Source: Bacteroidales bacterium (GTDB taxonomy: Bacteria > Bacteroidota > Bacteroidia > Bacteroidales > P3). Taken from it: DNA of 42,903 bases. Both the position numbers and the translations under genes were made by a program. Under the pieces are notes generated by a model. It ran no database searches, was not told the DNA's origin, and was given only the letters and a program-made list of their open reading frames with translations. Shown here piece by piece: positions 7,945 through 17,365 of this stretch; the stretch's first letter is position 1; the number at the start of each line of letters is the position of its first letter. The stretch spans positions 1 through 42,903 of the forward strand of contig JAFUGA010000056.1 of assembly GCA_017469625.1 (NCBI GenBank), given 5' to 3'.

Positions 7945-9138
7945 TTATTGTTCTATAGCTTTTATTCCTGGAAGAACTTTACCTTCAAGGAATTCGAGCA
8001 TAGCACCACCACCTGTAGAGATATAAGATACTTTGTCTGCATAACCAGATTCTTTTATTGCATCTACAGAATCTCCTCCACCTATAGCAGAGAAAGCACC
8101 TTTTTCAGTTGCTTGTGCAACAGCTTTTGCTATAGCATTGGTTCCAACTGCAAATTTCTTCATTTCAAATACTCCCATTGGTCCATTCCAAAGAATAGTC
8201 TTGGAATTAAGAACAACTTCGCAATATTTGTTTATAGATTTCTCACCTATATCCATACCTTGCCAACCGTCAGGTATATTCATTTCAGGTACGTATTTTG
8301 TGTTTGCATCTTCAGAGAAATCATCTGCTATTATGCTATCTTCAGGTAAGTAAAGATTTACACCTTTTTCTTTAGCCTTGCTCATAAGAGATTTTGCTAC
8401 ATCTATCTTATCGTCTTCGCAAAGAGAATCTCCTACATTGTATCCCAAAGCCTTGTAGAACGTATAACGCATTCCTCCACCTATAACAAGGTTATCTACT
8501 ATGTTAAGCAAAGATTCCAAAACACCTATCTTAGAACTAATCTTGCTACCTCCTATAACAGCAGTAAAAGGTTTAGAATGTTCTTTCATAAGTTTGTTAA
8601 GGTTTTCAACCTCTCTTGCCATAAGCAAACCAAAGTACTTATCGTTAGGGAAGAACTGTGCAATAGTTGCTGTAGAAGAGTGTTCTCTATGTGCAGCACC
8701 AAAAGCATCATTAACATAAGCATCACCCAAAAGAGCAAGTTTTTGTGCAAAATCTTTATCTCCTTTTGTTTCTTCTGGGTAAAAACGTATGTTCTCCAAA
8801 AGCATTACTTGTCCTTCTCTAAGGTTTTTGCATAGGTTTTCAACCTCTGAACCAAGAAGACTTTGAGTAAATACTACTTCTTGGTTTATAAGTTTTGACA
8901 AGTATTCTGCAACAGGTTTCAAAGAAAATTCTGCTTCAAAACCACCTTTTTTAGGTCTTCCTAAATGTGCCATAAGTATAACACTTGCACCGTCTGAAAC
9001 CAATTTGTTGATAGTTGGAAGTGCTTCTCTTATTCTTGTATCGTCAGCTATATTGCCTTGCTTGTCAAATGGTACATTGAAATCCACTCTGACAAGAACT
9101 TTTTTTCCTTTAAGGTTTGTATCTTGTATTGTCTTCAT
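7945..9138 (-). CDS. pgk: Phosphoglycerate kinase
   Basis: The 397-residue two-domain glycolytic kinase transfers phosphate from 1,3-bisphosphoglycerate to ADP. It has the N-terminal signature KKVLVRVDFNVPFD, the substrate-binding LILMAHLGRPK-like segment (ILMAHLGRP), the hinge region after VIGGSKISSKIGVLESLL and the C-terminal nucleotide loop FSAIGGGDSVDA. Length is normal. The start at 9138 (MKTIQDTNLKGKK) is preferred over a 20-residue upstream extension, because the promoter TATCTTTG lies at 9167-9174 and the extension would reach into it. It is divergent from corA. Confidence 0.96.
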   Translation of the reverse strand: MKTIQDTNLKGKKVLVRVDFNVPFDKQGNIADDTRIREALPTINKLVSDGASVILMAHLGRPKKGGFEAEFSLKPVAEYLSKLINQEVVFTQSLLGSEVENLCKNLREGQVMLLENIRFYPEETKGDKDFAQKLALLGDAYVNDAFGAAHREHSSTATIAQFFPNDKYFGLLMAREVENLNKLMKEHSKPFTAVIGGSKISSKIGVLESLLNIVDNLVIGGGMRYTFYKALGYNVGDSLCEDDKIDVAKSLMSKAKEKGVNLYLPEDSIIADDFSEDANTKYVPEMNIPDGWQGMDIGEKSINKYCEVVLNSKTILWNGPMGVFEMKKFAVGTNAIAKAVAQATEKGAFSAIGGGDSVDAIKESGYADKVSYISTGGGAMLEFLEGKVLPGIKAIEQ

Positions 9139-9166
9139 AATAAAAAATTTAATATTGAAATATATG

Positions 9167-9199
9167 CAAAGATACAACAAAAACTGAAACGAAGACAAA
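9167..9199 (-). promoter_or_regulatory. pgk promoter
   Basis: Minus-strand TTTG (9199-9196), 21 bp, then TATCTTTG (9174-9167), 29 bp before the pgk ATG. Confidence 0.65.
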
Positions 9200-9270
9200 A
9201 AATTTTCATAATTAAAGAAAAATTACTAATTTTGCACCCTCAAATCAATAAGAAGAAAGGGGGTAAACAT

Positions 9271-10218
9271 ATGATAGATACAATAAACTTTGAGGACGTA
9301 AAATGGTATCACGTATTTAATCCTACGGACGATGATTTTGATTGGTTGATGGATAATTTCGGTTTCCACCCCTTGGATATAGAGGACTGTAAGTCTTCTA
9401 ATCAGCGACCAAAGATAGATGAGTATGATGATTATTATTTCATGATACTTCACTTTCCTTATTTTGATAAACAAAACAAATTTATTAGACTAAAAGAAGT
9501 AAAAATCTTCTGGGGCAGAGATTATATTATAACTGTTGGGTCTGCACATTGGGTTGTTAAAAACATGTTTAACGAACTTAAACGTTTATCTCAAATACAG
9601 ACAACCAAGAAAAAGGAGGAAGAAGACGAAGATGATGAAACTTTGGATATAACTTCTTCTTCAGATGCTTTGCTTTACAACCTATTGGATAGACTAATGG
9701 TAGAAACCTATTCTTTAGTCCTAAGAATAGGAACAGAAGTAGATAATATAAACTTTGATATTTTCTCAAAAAAAGCAACTATAGTACTTGAACATCTAAG
9801 TATTACAAGAAAGAATATTATAGCCATAAACACATCTTTTAAACCTCAATTGAAAGTCTTTCATAAGTTTGAATCTGGAGGTATAAAAGGTTATGAGGAA
9901 GATATGGAAGATTATTGGGGAAACATACTTGACCAATATCAAAAGATGTTTGACCTTGTGGAAGACTATGGAGAACTTATAGAAGGTTTATCTCAGACCT
10001 TTGATTCTTTGCAGACCAACAAGACAAACGAGATAATAAAAACCCTTACTTTCATATCTACTATTATGTTGCCTTTAACGTTGATTTCAGGTATATATGG
10101 TATGAACGTATCCTTACCATTTATGAACAGTCCTTACGTTTTTACGTGTATCTGTGTATTTATGGTAGTTATAGTTATACTTTTCTACCTTTATTTCAGA
10201 AGAAAAGGTTGGTTTTAA
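9271..10218 (+). CDS. corA: CorA family magnesium/divalent cation transporter
   Basis: The 315-residue inner-membrane channel protein has a long cytosolic alpha/beta N-terminal domain, a helical stalk and two C-terminal membrane segments. The family signature YGMN follows the first segment (TLTFISTIMLPLTLISGIYGMN), and the second segment (YVFTCICVFMVVIVILFYLYF) ends in a basic tail (RRKGWF). An acidic run (EEEDEDDE) interrupts the N-terminal domain near residue 115. The start at 9271 has a GGGGG-containing leader. The open frame extends further upstream, but that part is antisense to pgk and crosses a TAATTTTG box at 9227-9234. It is divergent from pgk and convergent with the thioredoxin gene. 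Confidence 0.93.
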   Translation: MIDTINFEDVKWYHVFNPTDDDFDWLMDNFGFHPLDIEDCKSSNQRPKIDEYDDYYFMILHFPYFDKQNKFIRLKEVKIFWGRDYIITVGSAHWVVKNMFNELKRLSQIQTTKKKEEEDEDDETLDITSSSDALLYNLLDRLMVETYSLVLRIGTEVDNINFDIFSKKATIVLEHLSITRKNIIAINTSFKPQLKVFHKFESGGIKGYEEDMEDYWGNILDQYQKMFDLVEDYGELIEGLSQTFDSLQTNKTNEIIKTLTFISTIMLPLTLISGIYGMNVSLPFMNSPYVFTCICVFMVVIVILFYLYFRRKGWF

Positions 10219-10234
10219 AAGGATAATTTTTTTG

Positions 10235-10741
10235 TTAATCTTCGTTTTCTGAAGACTCTGTTTCATTTAGAAGATATGTTTCTATCATTTCTTCTATTGT
10301 TTCTTTGTTTTGCAACCCTTGTAATCCTGTTGCACCATTATCTTTTGAACAGAAGATAAGTGTAGGTATAGAACGTATACCAAAATGTAATGCTATCTCT
10401 TTTGCCTCATCTACATCTACTTTATAGAAATAGACTTTGCCAGCATATTTTTCTGCTAACTCATCTATAATAGGAGATTGTTTTTTGCAAGGACCACACC
10501 ATGTAGCATAGAAATCTACTATACAAGGTTTATCTCCTTTGTATTTGAAAACTTTTTGACCGTTTTCTATGTTTATATCGCAAACTTTTTCTGTGAAATC
10601 TTTGGTATTAAGTTGCATAACATTATTCTTGTTATCCACTCCTTGAGAAAAAGGAATAGTTTCTTCGTTTGATTTTTTGTTACACGCACAAAAGCAAAGA
10701 GATAGTGCTATTACACTAAAAAGAATACATAATTTTTTCAT
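10235..10741 (-). CDS. Thioredoxin-fold lipoprotein
   Basis: The 168-residue protein starts with a lipoprotein-type signal peptide (MKKLCILFSVIALSLCFCAC) with the acylated cysteine probably Cys20, so it should sit in a membrane facing the periplasm. The thioredoxin domain covers about residues 60-160, with the redox motif WCGPC (Cys82 and Cys85), the FYKVDVDEAKEIALHFGIRS strand region (shown in part) and the cis-proline in IRSIPTLIF. The likely role is thiol-disulfide exchange in the envelope. It is convergent with corA, with 16 bp between the stops. Confidence 0.92.
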   Translation of the reverse strand: MKKLCILFSVIALSLCFCACNKKSNEETIPFSQGVDNKNNVMQLNTKDFTEKVCDINIENGQKVFKYKGDKPCIVDFYATWCGPCKKQSPIIDELAEKYAGKVYFYKVDVDEAKEIALHFGIRSIPTLIFCSKDNGATGLQGLQNKETIEEMIETYLLNETESSENED

Positions 10742-10881
10742 CTTATTTACAGTTTTATTTTCTTGTTATAACGAATAAATCTGAGATTTATTTGCTGAAA
10801 ATATTTTATAAATAGAGAATTATTTATAATTTTGCCATTTAAATAGAATGTATTTTGTTTTATTCTTAATACGGTGAGATA

Positions 10882-11379
10882 ATGGTAAGAGTAGGTGTAA
10901 TGAGCGACTCTCATGGTAGAGTACCACAACAGGTTTATACATTTTTCAAAGATGTAGATGTTATTCTGCATGCAGGAGATATAGGTGGAAAAGAAGTGCT
11001 TGAAACTCTGAGAGCGTTTAAGAAAAATGTAATAGCCGTTTATGGTAATTGCGATGATAAGTATTTGGACGAACAGGTGAAAGGTCTTTTATCCTTTAAA
11101 ATAGAAGATGTTAATATACTTATGACACATATAGGCGGTTATCCGAAACATTACAATGCAGAGATAAAACCATATTTCACACAAGAGAAACCAGATATAT
11201 TCATTTGCGGTCATTCACATATACTGAAAGTTATTTACGATAAGGACTATAATTTTCTTCTTGTAAATCCGGGTGCTTGTGGTCATCAAGGCTTTCATCA
11301 AGTTTGTACTTTGGTACGTTTTGAAATAGATGGGAAAGAAATAAAGAACTTAGACGTATTGGATTTTGACAAATTTTAA
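10882..11379 (+). CDS. Metallophosphoesterase, YfcE/MJ0936 family
   Basis: The 165-residue cytosolic phosphodiesterase has a two-metal calcineurin-like fold. The metal ligands are in MSDSHG, LHAGDIG, VYGNCD, MTHIGG and CGHSH, in the usual order. Length is typical of the YfcE group, which hydrolyses artificial phosphodiesters and whose natural substrate is uncertain. A TAATTTTG box lies at 10827-10834. Array B follows 18 bp after the stop, ahead of the DUF6089-like gene. Confidence 0.92.
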   Translation: MVRVGVMSDSHGRVPQQVYTFFKDVDVILHAGDIGGKEVLETLRAFKKNVIAVYGNCDDKYLDEQVKGLLSFKIEDVNILMTHIGGYPKHYNAEIKPYFTQEKPDIFICGHSHILKVIYDKDYNFLLVNPGACGHQGFHQVCTLVRFEIDGKEIKNLDVLDFDKF

Positions 11380-11397
11380 ATAAAATGGTGAAAAAAT

Positions 11398-11502
11398 AAA
11401 ACTTTATTCTAATTTTCTAAAACAAAGTTCTACGAAATTAAAACAAAGAAAGAGAATTCTAAAACAAAGCTTTAGAAAATTAAAACAAAGAGATATAAAA
11501 TA
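11398..11502 (+). repeat. 21-bp quasi-palindromic array B (5 units)
   Basis: Units start at 11398, 11419, 11440, 11461 and 11482. The first has the flipped forms in both halves (AAAACTTTATT, then CTAATTTTCT). The array occupies nearly all the gap between two co-directional genes and ends about 20 bp before the next ATG, so it probably lies in an mRNA leader or carries the promoter region. Confidence 0.85.
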
Positions 11503-11523
11503 AAGATAAATAAAGAGATAGAT

Positions 11524-12423
11524 ATGAAAAAAACTTTTTTAATAGCAATAATGTTATTGCTTGGTGTTTGTACAACTAAAGCACAGTTAATGAATTGGGA
11601 AATAGGTATATTGGGAGGAGTGTCCAACTATGTAGGAGATATAAATTCTTTGTTTAGGGGAGGTTTGGACGACTCTAAGGAATGGAATCAGTTTGAAAGT
11701 AGTTTCAATATGTATAACGCTCATTTTCTTGGCGGTGTGCTTGTAAGGTACAATTTCAATCCACGTTGGACTTTGAAAGGTACTGCTTCATTTTCCAAAC
11801 TTAGCGGAGATGATGCACATTTCAATAACAAGAGAAACCTAAGTTTCCATTCTGCTATACAAGAATTGGCTTTGACAGCAGAGTTTAATTTTATGGACTA
11901 CAGAACAGGCACAAGACAACACCGCTTTACACCATATATTTTCGGAGGTTTGGCAGTGTTTCATTTTAACCCTAAAGCAGATATTATAGACCCTATAACA
12001 CAGGAACAAGTTACAGTGTCTTTGCACGATTTGAATACAGAAGGACAAGGGCTTATAAAGGATAGAAAAAATTATTCAAGGGTTCAAATCTCTATACCTT
12101 TTGGTGTGGGCGTGAAATTTAGTCTATCATCTTATACTTGCATAGGTTTGGAATGGGGATTTAGAAAAACATTTACTGACTATATAGATGATATAAGTAC
12201 AACCTACATAGATAGAAATGAACTTTTATCATACGCTGGCGAACAAGCCGTAACAGCAGCGGACCGTACCAATGAACTTTCTGGTCATGCAGGAGAATAT
12301 CATACACATGGCGAGATGAGGGGAAACAAATCAACAAAGGATTGGTACAATTTTTTGGCTATAACATTTACAACAAAACTTTCAAGCGGTAAAACCAAGT
12401 GTTTGACTCCTTATAAAAAATAG
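11524..12423 (+). CDS. Outer-membrane beta-barrel protein, DUF6089-like
   Basis: The 299-residue protein has a signal peptide (MKKTFLIAIMLLLGVCTTKAQ, cut near residue 20). It then shows the WEIGILGGVSNYVGDIN start seen in Bacteroidota DUF6089 proteins, followed by repeated amphipathic strands (LGGVLVRYNFNPRWTLKGT, FTPYIFGGLAVFHFNP, SIPFGVGVKFSLSSYTCIG) as in small outer-membrane barrels. Family members are thought to lie in the outer membrane; the function is not known to me. The extracellular-type loop near residues 235-265 contains HAGEYHTHGEMRG, a His-rich stretch. No promoter is evident between the array and the start, so read-through from upstream is possible. Confidence 0.75.
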   Translation: MKKTFLIAIMLLLGVCTTKAQLMNWEIGILGGVSNYVGDINSLFRGGLDDSKEWNQFESSFNMYNAHFLGGVLVRYNFNPRWTLKGTASFSKLSGDDAHFNNKRNLSFHSAIQELALTAEFNFMDYRTGTRQHRFTPYIFGGLAVFHFNPKADIIDPITQEQVTVSLHDLNTEGQGLIKDRKNYSRVQISIPFGVGVKFSLSSYTCIGLEWGFRKTFTDYIDDISTTYIDRNELLSYAGEQAVTAADRTNELSGHAGEYHTHGEMRGNKSTKDWYNFLAITFTTKLSSGKTKCLTPYKK

Positions 12424-12500
12424 AAAATGTTATTTATGTAGAATAAATATTGTAGATTTGCACAATAGAAATATATAATAAATAAAAAGAACTTAGACAG

Positions 12501-13259
12501 ATGAATAAAATAGCATTGATTACAGGTGCAACCTCTGGTATAGGCAAAGCCTGTGCTGAAAAATTTGCAGAAAAACATTATAACGTAATTATTACAGGTA
12601 GAAGAAAAGAAAGATTGGACGAATTGCAAAAAAATCTTACTTCAAAATACGGTGTTGAGGTTTTGGCTTTAAACTTTGACGTTAGAGATAATGCACAGGT
12701 AGAACAAAACTTAAACTCTCTACCAACAGAATGGAAAAATATAGATGTGCTTGTAAATAATGCAGGTCTTGCAGCAGGTAAAGACCCTATACAAGGTGCT
12801 TTGTTGAGCGATTGGGAACAAATGATAGATACAGATGTAAAAGGTTTGTTGTACGTTTCTCGTATAGTTTTACCATGGATGTGTAGTAGAAATACAGGAC
12901 ATGTTTTCAACCTTTGTTCTATAGCAGGTAAAGAAGTGTATGCAGGAGGTAGCGTATATTGTGCAGTAAAACATGCTGTAGATGCTATAAGTAAAGGTAT
13001 GCGTATAGACTGTTTGCAACATAATATAAAAGTTACAAATATTTGTCCTGGAGCAGTGGAAACAGAGTTTTCAATGGTAAGATTTAAAGGAGATAAAGAA
13101 AAGAACGATGCTACATACAAAGGATTTAAACCTTTGACAGGAGAAGATGTAGCAGACTCTATCATTTATTGTGCTATGTTACCAGAACACGTAAATATAA
13201 ATGACCTTGTTATTATGCCAACAGCACAGGCTAATAGTGGGTTGTTTTTTAGACAATAA
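12501..13259 (+). CDS. Short-chain dehydrogenase/reductase, YdfG-like
   Basis: The 252-residue NAD(P)-dependent oxidoreductase has the Rossmann motif TGATSGIGKA at the N-terminus, the TGRRKERL segment whose arginines suggest NADP preference, VNNAGLA, and the catalytic Ser-Tyr-Lys triad in NLCSIAGKEVYAGG and SVYCAVKHAVDAI. It most resembles the YdfG group (3-hydroxy acid or serine dehydrogenases). A TAGATTTG box lies at 12453-12460. The meaB gene follows 37 bp later and may be co-transcribed. Confidence 0.9.
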   Translation: MNKIALITGATSGIGKACAEKFAEKHYNVIITGRRKERLDELQKNLTSKYGVEVLALNFDVRDNAQVEQNLNSLPTEWKNIDVLVNNAGLAAGKDPIQGALLSDWEQMIDTDVKGLLYVSRIVLPWMCSRNTGHVFNLCSIAGKEVYAGGSVYCAVKHAVDAISKGMRIDCLQHNIKVTNICPGAVETEFSMVRFKGDKEKNDATYKGFKPLTGEDVADSIIYCAMLPEHVNINDLVIMPTAQANSGLFFRQ

Positions 13260-13296
13260 AAGAAACGTTATTCCATAAGAAAAAATAAATTGAGCA

Positions 13297-14406
13297 ATGT
13301 ACGACCAAGTAATAGATAAGAATAATCCTAATTCTGCACTAAAAGTAACCAAAGGTGTGGCTAATCCTATTAGTGTGAATGAAGATTATCTTAAAAGAGT
13401 GAAGAAAAGAACTCAACTTTCGGTAGATGATTATGTAGAGGGAATACTTGCAGGAAATAGAACCATACTTGCAAGGGCTATAACACTTGTAGAAAGCAAC
13501 CTCTACAAACATCAATCTATGGCACAGCAAGTAATAGAGAAATGTTTGAGTGCTTCAAGTAAGAGTATAAGGCTTGGAATAACAGGTGTACCTGGTGTAG
13601 GCAAAAGTTCAGTAATAGAAGTTTTGGGAAAGATGCTTACTTCTCAAGGACACAAAGTAGCAGTCCTTGCCATAGACCCTTCAAGCGAAAGAAGTGGAGG
13701 AAGTATTCTTGGAGACAAAACACGTATGGAACTTTTATCTTCAGACCCTAATGCTTTCATACGTCCTTCCCCTTCGGCTGGAAGTTTGGGTGGTGTAGCA
13801 AGAAAGACAAGAGAGATTATCATTCTTTGCGAAGCGGCTGGTTTTGATGTAGTAATAGTAGAAACAGTAGGTGTAGGACAAAGCGAAGTTTTGGCTCACT
13901 CTATGGTAGATTTCTTTTTGTTGTTGCAACTTGCTAATGCAGGCGATGAATTGCAAGGTATAAAAAGAGGAATAATGGAAATGGCAGATGCTATAGCCAT
14001 AAACAAATCCGAAGGTAAAGAAAAGGAAAGAAGTGAGTTGGCTGCAAATAGTTATAGGAATGCTTTACATCTGTTTCCTCCTACAGAAAGTGGTTGGCAA
14101 CCTAAGGTATTCACCTGTTCTGCTTATTCCAAAGAGGGTATAGATACTATATGGAATGCAGTGGAAGAATACGTGGAAATGACAAAAAAGACAGGTTATT
14201 TTTATCAGAATAGGAACACTCAAAACCTAAGAATATTGACAGAAAGTATAAATCAATCTTTGCAAGATAATTTTTACCAAAGTCGTATTGCTAAAGAAAA
14301 ATTGGATATAGCCAAAGACGAGATTTTGGATAATAAGATTTCGGCTTATATCATAGCACAGAAATTGATAGAAGAGTATTTTCAGTCATTGAAACAAGGA
14401 GAATAA
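13297..14406 (+). CDS. meaB: Methylmalonyl-CoA mutase-associated GTPase MeaB
   Basis: The 369-residue G3E-type P-loop GTPase protects and reloads the B12-dependent methylmalonyl-CoA mutase. Visible motifs are the P-loop GVPGVGKSS (97-105), IDPSSERSGGSILGDKTRM, the ETVGVGQSE switch region and the base-recognition site, here AINKSEG rather than the usual NKxD form. The C-terminal arm (about 300-369) is the dimerisation helix region. The mutase genes are not in this window, so its partner must be encoded elsewhere. It lies between an SDR gene and a META-domain gene on the same strand. Confidence 0.93.
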   Translation: MYDQVIDKNNPNSALKVTKGVANPISVNEDYLKRVKKRTQLSVDDYVEGILAGNRTILARAITLVESNLYKHQSMAQQVIEKCLSASSKSIRLGITGVPGVGKSSVIEVLGKMLTSQGHKVAVLAIDPSSERSGGSILGDKTRMELLSSDPNAFIRPSPSAGSLGGVARKTREIIILCEAAGFDVVIVETVGVGQSEVLAHSMVDFFLLLQLANAGDELQGIKRGIMEMADAIAINKSEGKEKERSELAANSYRNALHLFPPTESGWQPKVFTCSAYSKEGIDTIWNAVEEYVEMTKKTGYFYQNRNTQNLRILTESINQSLQDNFYQSRIAKEKLDIAKDEILDNKISAYIIAQKLIEEYFQSLKQGE

Positions 14407-14446
14407 ACATAGTATTCAGAATATAAAACAAAACAAACTTACATAG

Positions 14447-14890
14447 GTGAAAAAAAATATAAATATAGTATTTTTCTTTTTTATAGTGTTTTTGTGTTGT
14501 TTGGATATGAAAGCACAAAATGGAAGTTTCATACTAAAAGAACAAACTTCAGAGATATACAATAGAGTTTGGGTTTTGACAAGACTTAACAATAGAAAGA
14601 TAAACTATAAAGAGGGTGAATCCAAAATAACTCTTGTAATAACATCTGAAAACGAATATGCAAGCGGTTCAAGTGGTTGCAATACATACGTTGGACAGGT
14701 GGTAATAAAAAGAAATCATATTATGTTTAAAGATATAGGTACAACCAAGATGGCTTGTCCCGAAGAAAACATAACAAACGAGAGAATATATATAAATAAT
14801 CTCAACGATATAGATTCTTGGAAGATAATAGACGAAGATTTGTATCTTTACAAGAACGAAAGACCTATACTTATATACACTAAAGATTGA
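14447..14890 (+). CDS. Secreted META-domain protein (HslJ-like)
   Basis: The 147-residue protein starts with GTG. A signal peptide (KKNINIVFFFFIVFLCCLDMKAQ) is followed by one META domain, with VWVLTRLNNRKINYKEGESK, the GSSGCNTYVG core and IGTTKMACPEE, in the order seen in HslJ-type proteins. These are small envelope proteins linked in other bacteria to stress or drug tolerance; the molecular role is unclear. GTG is the only start that retains the signal peptide. Its TGA stop overlaps the priA ATG (TGATG), so the two are translationally coupled. Confidence 0.8.
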   Translation: MKKNINIVFFFFIVFLCCLDMKAQNGSFILKEQTSEIYNRVWVLTRLNNRKINYKEGESKITLVITSENEYASGSSGCNTYVGQVVIKRNHIMFKDIGTTKMACPEENITNERIYINNLNDIDSWKIIDEDLYLYKNERPILIYTKD

Positions 14891-17364
14891 TGCAAGAAGA
14901 CAAGATACTTTTTGTAGATGTTATACTTACGCTACATCTTCCTTTTACTTATTGTTATCGTTTGCCTCAAACGTTGAACGATAGTATAAAGATAGGTCAA
15001 AGAGTTGCGGTACAATTCGGCAAAAAGAAGATATACTCTGCCTTTGTTATAAATATCAGAGAGCAGGCTTCTACAAATGGTAAAATGAAGTATGTTTTGG
15101 ATATTATAGATTCAGAACCTACACTTACACAAACGCAAATAAAATTTTTTAAGTGGGTAGCAGATTACTATGTGGCTTATATAGGCGATGTCCTTACAGC
15201 AGCATTGCCATCTGCATTAAGGTTAAAAAGTGAAACAGTTGTAGAAATATCTCCTTATTTCAATGGTGATGTTTCTTCTTTTACAGATTTTGAACAAGAG
15301 ATTATAAACCAAGTATATTCAAAAAACAAACTAAAGTTAGAAGATTACGAATCATCTCAGCAAGATAATTTTCTAAAAACCATATACAACCTTATAAAAA
15401 AAGAAGTCCTTATAACAGACGAAGAACTTTATTCTCAATATACTCCAAAGAAAGTAACCTGTATTTCTCTCAGCAAAGAATATTCAGAAAACGAAGAAAA
15501 ACTACAAGAACTCTTTAAAGAAATGGATTCCAAGAAGAGATTGGAATCTCAAAGCAAAGTCTTGCTTACTTATATGTCTATATTGTCTGGTAGAAGTATG
15601 GTAAGAAAGGAAGAGTTGTTGAATAAAAACTGTTCTGTTTCTACTATACAAACGCTTATGAAAAAAGGTATTTTTGAGAAAATAGATGTTGAAGTGTCAA
15701 GGCTTAAACAATATACTAAAACCTTAAATGCTAATGATATACTTCTAAATGAAGAACAACAAAAAGCCTATGACGATATAGTAGATAAATGGGAGGAATA
15801 TCCAATATCATTACTTCATGGAGTAACAGGAAGTGGTAAAACTGAGATATACATAAAACTGATAGAGAAAGTAATAAACAGCGGAGGACAAGTTCTTTAT
15901 CTTATACCAGAGATAGCCATTACATTTCAACTTATAGAACGTTTAGAACAATATTTTGGTAACAAGATAGTGGTATATAATTCCAAATTCTCCACAACTG
16001 AAAGGGTAGAAATATGGAACAGAGTAAAATCTATAGAAGACGATAAGTTTCAGATAGTTTTAGGTTCAAGGAGTTCGGTTTTTTTACCTTTAACGGATTT
16101 ACGATTAGTGGTAATAGACGAAGAACACGATATATCTTTCAAACAAACAGAACCTGTACCACATTATAACGGTAAAGATTCTGCTCTTTATCTCGCTAAA
16201 CTCTTTAATGCAAAGACTGTTATAGCATCTGCAACCCCAAGTATAGAATCCTACACATACGCTTTGGAAAACAAGTATCAACTTTTGACCTTAAAGCATA
16301 GGTATTCCAAAACTCTTTTGCCAGAGATTTTTGTTTCAGATGTGAAAGAGTCTATAAAAAACAAAGAAATGTATGGTTTGTTTTCCAAGATGTTATACGA
16401 TGCTATAAAAGAATGTCTTGAGAACAAACAACAGGTAATTCTTTTTCAAAATAGACGAGGTTATGCTCCGCATATAAAATGTAATGTTTGTGGATATGTA
16501 CCTAAATGTCCTAATTGCGATGTTTCTTTAGTTCTGCACAAGAATACACAGAGTCTGACTTGTCATTATTGTGGTCATACCGAGCAAGTCCCAAGAGCCT
16601 GTCCGGATTGTCGTTCTCATTCACTTAGAACAGTGGGAATAGGTACGGAAAAGATAGAAGAGGATATAGAAACATATTTTCCAAATGCTAAAGTTATGAG
16701 AATGGATTTGGATTCTACAAGAACGAAAGATGCTTATATGAACATAATAAATAAGTTCTCTTCTGGTGAAACGGATATTTTGGTAGGTACTCAGATAGTT
16801 AGTAAAGGTTTGGATTTTAATAACGTTGGTTTGGTAGGAGTAATAGATGCAGACTCTATGTTGCATTATCCTGATTTTAGAGCATACGAAAGATCCTTTC
16901 AAATACTAACTCAAGTAAGTGGAAGAGCAGGACGTAGAAACAAAAGAGGAAAAGTGATTATACAAACATACGAACCATATAATCAAGTAATAAGAGATGT
17001 TTGTGAATACAATTATCATAGTATGTATTCTTCACAAATGCAAGAGAGAAAACTGTTAAACTTTCCTCCTTTCTGCCGTATGATAAAGATAACTATGCAG
17101 CATAAGGACAGAAATCTTTTAGAACAAAAATCTTACGAATATGCCTATAGACTAAAACAAATCTTTGGTGGGAGAATGTTTGGACCACAGGAACCTGTTA
17201 TAGCAAGGATAAAAAACTTGTACAATAGGGAGATATGGTTGAAAATAGAAAAAACCTTATCTTATTCTTTATCAAAGAGAAAACTAAGAGAATTGAACGA
17301 AGAATTTATAAACGAAAAAGATAATAAAACAATAAGAATACAAATAGATATAGACCCTGTTTAA
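14890..17364 (+). CDS. priA: Primosomal replication restart helicase PriA
   Basis: The 824-residue superfamily 2 helicase reloads the replisome at stalled forks. The N-terminal 3'-DNA-binding domain begins with FVDVILTLHLPFTYCYRLP. The helicase core starts near residue 300, with Walker A GVTGSGKTEIYI, the DEEHD box and SATPSIES. The zinc-binding insert holds four Cys pairs (CNVCG, CPNC, CHYCG, CPDC). Motif VI lies in LTQVSGRAGRRNKRG. The start is ATG 14890, overlapping the upstream stop; a TTG one codon earlier is less likely. The porin-like gene follows 1 nt after the stop. Confidence 0.96.
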   Translation: MQEDKILFVDVILTLHLPFTYCYRLPQTLNDSIKIGQRVAVQFGKKKIYSAFVINIREQASTNGKMKYVLDIIDSEPTLTQTQIKFFKWVADYYVAYIGDVLTAALPSALRLKSETVVEISPYFNGDVSSFTDFEQEIINQVYSKNKLKLEDYESSQQDNFLKTIYNLIKKEVLITDEELYSQYTPKKVTCISLSKEYSENEEKLQELFKEMDSKKRLESQSKVLLTYMSILSGRSMVRKEELLNKNCSVSTIQTLMKKGIFEKIDVEVSRLKQYTKTLNANDILLNEEQQKAYDDIVDKWEEYPISLLHGVTGSGKTEIYIKLIEKVINSGGQVLYLIPEIAITFQLIERLEQYFGNKIVVYNSKFSTTERVEIWNRVKSIEDDKFQIVLGSRSSVFLPLTDLRLVVIDEEHDISFKQTEPVPHYNGKDSALYLAKLFNAKTVIASATPSIESYTYALENKYQLLTLKHRYSKTLLPEIFVSDVKESIKNKEMYGLFSKMLYDAIKECLENKQQVILFQNRRGYAPHIKCNVCGYVPKCPNCDVSLVLHKNTQSLTCHYCGHTEQVPRACPDCRSHSLRTVGIGTEKIEEDIETYFPNAKVMRMDLDSTRTKDAYMNIINKFSSGETDILVGTQIVSKGLDFNNVGLVGVIDADSMLHYPDFRAYERSFQILTQVSGRAGRRNKRGKVIIQTYEPYNQVIRDVCEYNYHSMYSSQMQERKLLNFPPFCRMIKITMQHKDRNLLEQKSYEYAYRLKQIFGGRMFGPQEPVIARIKNLYNREIWLKIEKTLSYSLSKRKLRELNEEFINEKDNKTIRIQIDIDPV

Positions 17365-17365
17365 A

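Noticed and set aside
9058-9270. N-terminal extension of CorA
   Set aside because: It runs antisense through the start of pgk and its promoter. The ATG at 9271 with a leader matches the family start.
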